Below, one piece after another: positions 5,201-7,242 of a stretch of 7,242 bases of DNA (position 1 is its first letter; every line of letters starts with the position of its first letter). Below the pieces are notes generated by a model. The model was not told the DNA's origin. It worked only from the letters and a program-made list of their open reading frames with translations, and did not search any database. Position numbers and translations under genes: made by a program. Origin of the DNA: Spirochaetales bacterium (GTDB lineage Bacteria; Spirochaetota; Spirochaetia; DTKZ01); the NCBI GenBank assembly GCA_031266855.1, contig JAISAF010000114.1, forward strand, positions 1 through 7,242. The letters run 5' to 3'.

Positions 5201-5947
5201 TTATTTTTTCCACTGTACCATATCATAAGGATAATAATTTAAATCCTTTATTATTGTGTCATCTAATTGCAATATTTTTACTATTGCCCCGCTTTCAAAA
5301 CTCCAATAACCACGATGATATGATTTCCCGCGGGATTGTCCTGTGTCATTTGCGGGGAGCCATTGTTTTTGCAGGTATTTTTTTAACCGCATTGTGGCAT
5401 CTTCTTTATTTGTTTTTGACAGTGTTTCAATTTCCTCAAACGCCGAATACGGCTTTTTCCACATGAATTTTTTATTCGCCCTTTCCCATTCAGGCATTTT
5501 ATAATGTATTAATAAATCCACCACATAATCTTTCGGGTTATCACTTTTAACTAAATGAACAAGTTTATCAAAATATTTATTTTCAATTTCAAGCATTATC
5601 CCTACTGAAAGCATATTAACCATCTCAACATAGCCGCTTATTTTTTTCCATACGTTTTCCATTGAATCAATTACATTAATGCAATCCTTTATTATATCAA
5701 GAATATCTTCGCCTAATGAATATTTTATAAAAAATATATCATAATAAAGATCATAAATTTCATTAAAATTATTCTGTATTACTTCAGAATTCGGAATACG
5801 GTGGATTTGTATACCTTTTTTTTCACTTGCTTCGAGTTCCTTAATATCATTATAGTCATTGGCTATATTTTTAATTTTCTTTTCGAGAAGGCTATTATAT
5901 CCTTCAACTGTATTATTTTTATCCCTTAAATCCATTTGTGCCGCCAT
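5201..5947 (-). CDS. PoNi-like immunity protein (DUF1910/DUF1911)
   Basis: The 248-aa product is mostly helical, with no signal peptide. Its N-terminal half (about 10-115) fits DUF1910, including KYSLGEDI at 75-82; its C-terminal half (about 120-243) fits DUF1911, with YHRGYWSFESGAIVKILQLDD at 210-230 apart from its exact limits, and YYPYDM at 238-243. This two-domain family is known as PoNi, which binds and neutralises PoNe DNase toxins delivered between bacteria. No toxin or secretion gene is near, so it looks like an orphan immunity gene; the function is inferred from family. Composition is very unlike its neighbours: two sampled 60-base lines are 17% (5701-5760) and 25% (5521-5580) G+C, against 58% in metY (4561-4620). 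I kept the ATG at 5947; ATG 5935 is an in-frame alternative. Neither has a Shine-Dalgarno sequence, and the promoter abuts the first. Confidence 0.85.
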   Translation of the reverse strand: MAAQMDLRDKNNTVEGYNSLLEKKIKNIANDYNDIKELEASEKKGIQIHRIPNSEVIQNNFNEIYDLYYDIFFIKYSLGEDILDIIKDCINVIDSMENVWKKISGYVEMVNMLSVGIMLEIENKYFDKLVHLVKSDNPKDYVVDLLIHYKMPEWERANKKFMWKKPYSAFEEIETLSKTNKEDATMRLKKYLQKQWLPANDTGQSRGKSYHRGYWSFESGAIVKILQLDDTIIKDLNYYPYDMVQWKK

Positions 5948-5955
5948 TCAGCAAT

Positions 5956-5983
5956 ATTATACTGTTTTCGTTTATTCCGTCAA
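5956..5983 (-). promoter_or_regulatory. Consensus promoter of the PoNi-like gene
   Basis: Read on the - strand, TTGACG (5983-5978), a 16-base spacer and TATAAT (5961-5956) form a near-consensus sigma70 promoter. The predicted start of transcription (about 5949-5947) falls on or within two bases of the ATG at 5947, predicting a leaderless or nearly leaderless message. This agrees with the absence of a Shine-Dalgarno site. Confidence 0.7.
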
Positions 5984-5985
5984 GC

Positions 5986-6016
5986 GGATTTAATACCCCG
6001 TGGATTTAATACCCCG
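5986..6016. repeat. 15-bp tandem repeat, 16-bp period
   Basis: GGATTTAATACCCCG occurs exactly at 5986-6000 and 6002-6016. It lies directly upstream of the -35 box of the PoNi-like gene, at about -37 to -67 relative to the predicted start, where a regulator-binding pair could act. A simple tandem duplication at the border of the AT-rich segment is the alternative. Confidence 0.85.
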
Positions 6017-6047
6017 CCCCTGGGCTACAATTGACCCGCGGATTTTT

Positions 6048-6142
6048 TTAACCGGGAAATCAAAAAAATCGAAGAAGAAGAAAAGGAATATCAAATGGCA
6101 CTTTTCCCTTCTGCTTTTTTTACTTTTTCGACTTCGCGGTAA
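6048..6142. repeat. Inverted-end dispersed element, copy 3
   Basis: The right end TTCGACTTCGCGGTAA (6127-6142) is the same end sequence as near 1405-1420 and, inverted, 3484-3499. The left end (from TTAACCGGGAAATC at 6048) is a degenerate inverted match, followed by ATCGAAGAAG similar to the other copies. The middle is unrelated to the other copies. It lies between the metA stop and the PoNi promoter. Confidence 0.6.
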
Positions 6143-6175
6143 AATTCTAAAGCCTGTATTATAAGTAGGAAGGTA

Positions 6176-7090
6176 CTATCGCAGTTCGTTCAAATCAAAA
6201 GGCGTCTCCTGGTACACATAGCCCAGCCAGTTACTAAAAAAAAGATGAGCGTGCGCCCTCCAGCGGACAAGCGGCGCGCAGTCAGGATTGTCGCCGGGAT
6301 AGTAATTTTTTGGAACAGCTATCGGCAGCCCCTTCGCCAGATCCCTGCGGTATTCCCTGTCCAGAGTAAGCGGATCGTATTCAAGGTGCCCCGTTACATA
6401 CACCTCGCGCCCCTCGCGCGCGGTCACAATAAAAATCCCCGCCTCCGCGCTTTCCGACTGGATCGTTAATTCCGGGCGGCTGGCAACCGCGTCTCTGTCG
6501 CATGAAGTGTAACGGGACTGAGGCGCCAGAAACTCATCGTCAAAACCGCGAAAAAGCATGGCGTATTTCTGATTCACCCTGTGCGGGAAAACTCCAAAAA
6601 GTTTTTTGTCCAAAACCTGCTTCGGAACGCCATAGCGCCTGTACAGGCCCGCCTGCGCGCCCCAGCAAATATGCAGCGTCGACCATACGTGCCGCACCGA
6701 ATAATCGATCACGGCGCCAAGTTCCTCCCAGTAGTCCACACTCTCGAAAGGAAGCGTCTCCACCGGCGCTCCGGTAATAATAAGCCCGTCAAAACGCTCG
6801 TGCATCACCTCGTCCAGGGTAACATAAAACCTCTCAAGATGCCCCGGCGGAGCGTTGCGCGATTCATGCGAACCCATACGCAGCAGCGTAATATCCACCT
6901 GCAAGGGAGTGTTACTCAAAAGCCGCAAAAGCTGCGTCTCCGTCTCAACCGTCGTCGGCATAAGGTTGACAATCGCCACCCGCAAAGGCCGGATATCCTG
7001 ATGATCCGCCCGCACCTCGCTCATAACAAAAACATTCTCGTCCATCAGCGCGTTGTAGGCCGGCAGCGCAGCCGGAATTTTAATCGGCAT
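6176..7090 (-). CDS. metA: Homoserine O-acetyltransferase (MetAA)
   Basis: The 304-aa cytosolic enzyme belongs to the MetA family, which acylates homoserine as the first committed step to methionine. It matches E. coli MetA numbering: nucleophile Cys142 in HICWGAQAG, and His235 and Glu237 in TGHLEYDP complete the active site. Length is typical. Residue 111 is Glu (GAPVETL); in this family Glu at 111 goes with acetyl-CoA and Gly with succinyl-CoA, so the product is predicted to be O-acetylhomoserine despite the common annotation as succinyltransferase. That fits the metY gene downstream on the same strand. The start at 7090 is supported by GGGGAG (7096-7101) 5 bases upstream; the stop is TAG (6178-6176). 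About 230 bases with a repeat and the PoNi promoter follow, so metA and metY are probably not a simple tight operon. Confidence 0.95.
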   Translation of the reverse strand: MPIKIPAALPAYNALMDENVFVMSEVRADHQDIRPLRVAIVNLMPTTVETETQLLRLLSNTPLQVDITLLRMGSHESRNAPPGHLERFYVTLDEVMHERFDGLIITGAPVETLPFESVDYWEELGAVIDYSVRHVWSTLHICWGAQAGLYRRYGVPKQVLDKKLFGVFPHRVNQKYAMLFRGFDDEFLAPQSRYTSCDRDAVASRPELTIQSESAEAGIFIVTAREGREVYVTGHLEYDPLTLDREYRRDLAKGLPIAVPKNYYPGDNPDCAPLVRWRAHAHLFFSNWLGYVYQETPFDLNELR

Positions 7091-7242
7091 AGTATCTCCC
7101 CGTTATAGCCGCGGCGGGCGGCGAAGCGTAAACAGGTCTGTATGCGGCACAGCGGCGCATTCCATTATTCCTATATTCTTTTTTCACAATATTCTTTCGC
7201 GCATAGTATTATGCTTTTATAATTTTCATTCATAAATCCGCC
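7091..7242 (-). promoter_or_regulatory. metA upstream region, possible promoter, no recognised riboswitch
   Basis: Read on the - strand, CATAAT (7213-7208) lies 17 bases after a poor -35, TTTATG (7236-7231). If used, the leader would be about 110 bases, GC-rich near the gene with small stems such as the palindrome GCCGCGGC. I looked for a SAM-I type riboswitch and see none of its conserved blocks. An AT-rich stretch near 7155-7240 is the likely promoter area, but the exact site is uncertain. Confidence 0.3.

Noticed and set aside
6581..7108. 175-aa frame on the + strand
   Set aside because: Antisense shadow of metA with Arg/His-rich composition typical of such shadows.
7091..7200. SAM riboswitch in the metA leader
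   Set aside because: None of the conserved SAM-I sequence blocks or its stem arrangement can be found; only short GC-rich stems are present.
1..7242. CRISPR array
   Set aside because: Repeats are few, inverted or unevenly spaced, with no regular repeat-spacer pattern and no cas gene.

Overview
The window is a bacterial chromosomal segment of about 7.2 kb with six protein-coding genes: three on the + strand, then three on the - strand. I recognise no rRNA, tRNA, CRISPR array or transposase gene. The lineage cannot be fixed from sequence alone. Gene content, a lipoprotein-type solute-binding protein and heavy intergenic hairpin-repeat decoration would suit a host-associated or anaerobic spirochaete (Treponema-like), but that is a weak inference.

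Left part (1-1310). The first 465 bases hold no convincing gene. They carry a run of near-perfect hairpins (28-62, 72-96, 136-155, 180-228), a 21-bp tandem repeat containing two TATAAT boxes (297-359) and a good sigma70-type promoter (397-426). That promoter drives a two-gene unit: a 98-aa protein of unknown function (466-762) and, 3 bases later, a zinc-ribbon Nudix hydrolase (766-1308). The Nudix stop codon lies inside a 14-bp tandem repeat.

Middle (1311-3835). A family 5 (OppA/DppA-like) solute-binding lipoprotein (1511-3340) sits between two repeat-rich intergenic regions. The second (3341-3835) carries an inverted copy of the 113-235 element. Its 73-bp core differs from the first copy only in a hairpin loop, and a neighbouring hairpin is replaced by a different one between the same linkers. 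A second family, with TTACCGCGAAGTCGAA-like inverted ends, occurs at about 1319-1466, 3483-3503, 3699-3791 and 6048-6142.

Right part (3836-7242). On the - strand, metA (6176-7090) and metY (3836-5131) encode two consecutive steps of homocysteine synthesis by direct sulfhydrylation. MetA carries Glu111, the residue associated with acetyl-CoA use, which matches a MetY partner that consumes O-acetylhomoserine. Between them is a strongly AT-rich gene (5201-5947) whose product matches PoNi (DUF1910/DUF1911) immunity proteins, which neutralise PoNe DNase toxins of interbacterial antagonism. No toxin is visible, so it looks like an orphan, probably acquired immunity gene. It has its own consensus promoter almost abutting the start codon and a 15-bp tandem repeat just upstream.

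Most noteworthy are the modular hairpin repeats with exchangeable stems and loops, and the orphan immunity gene inserted between the two methionine genes.
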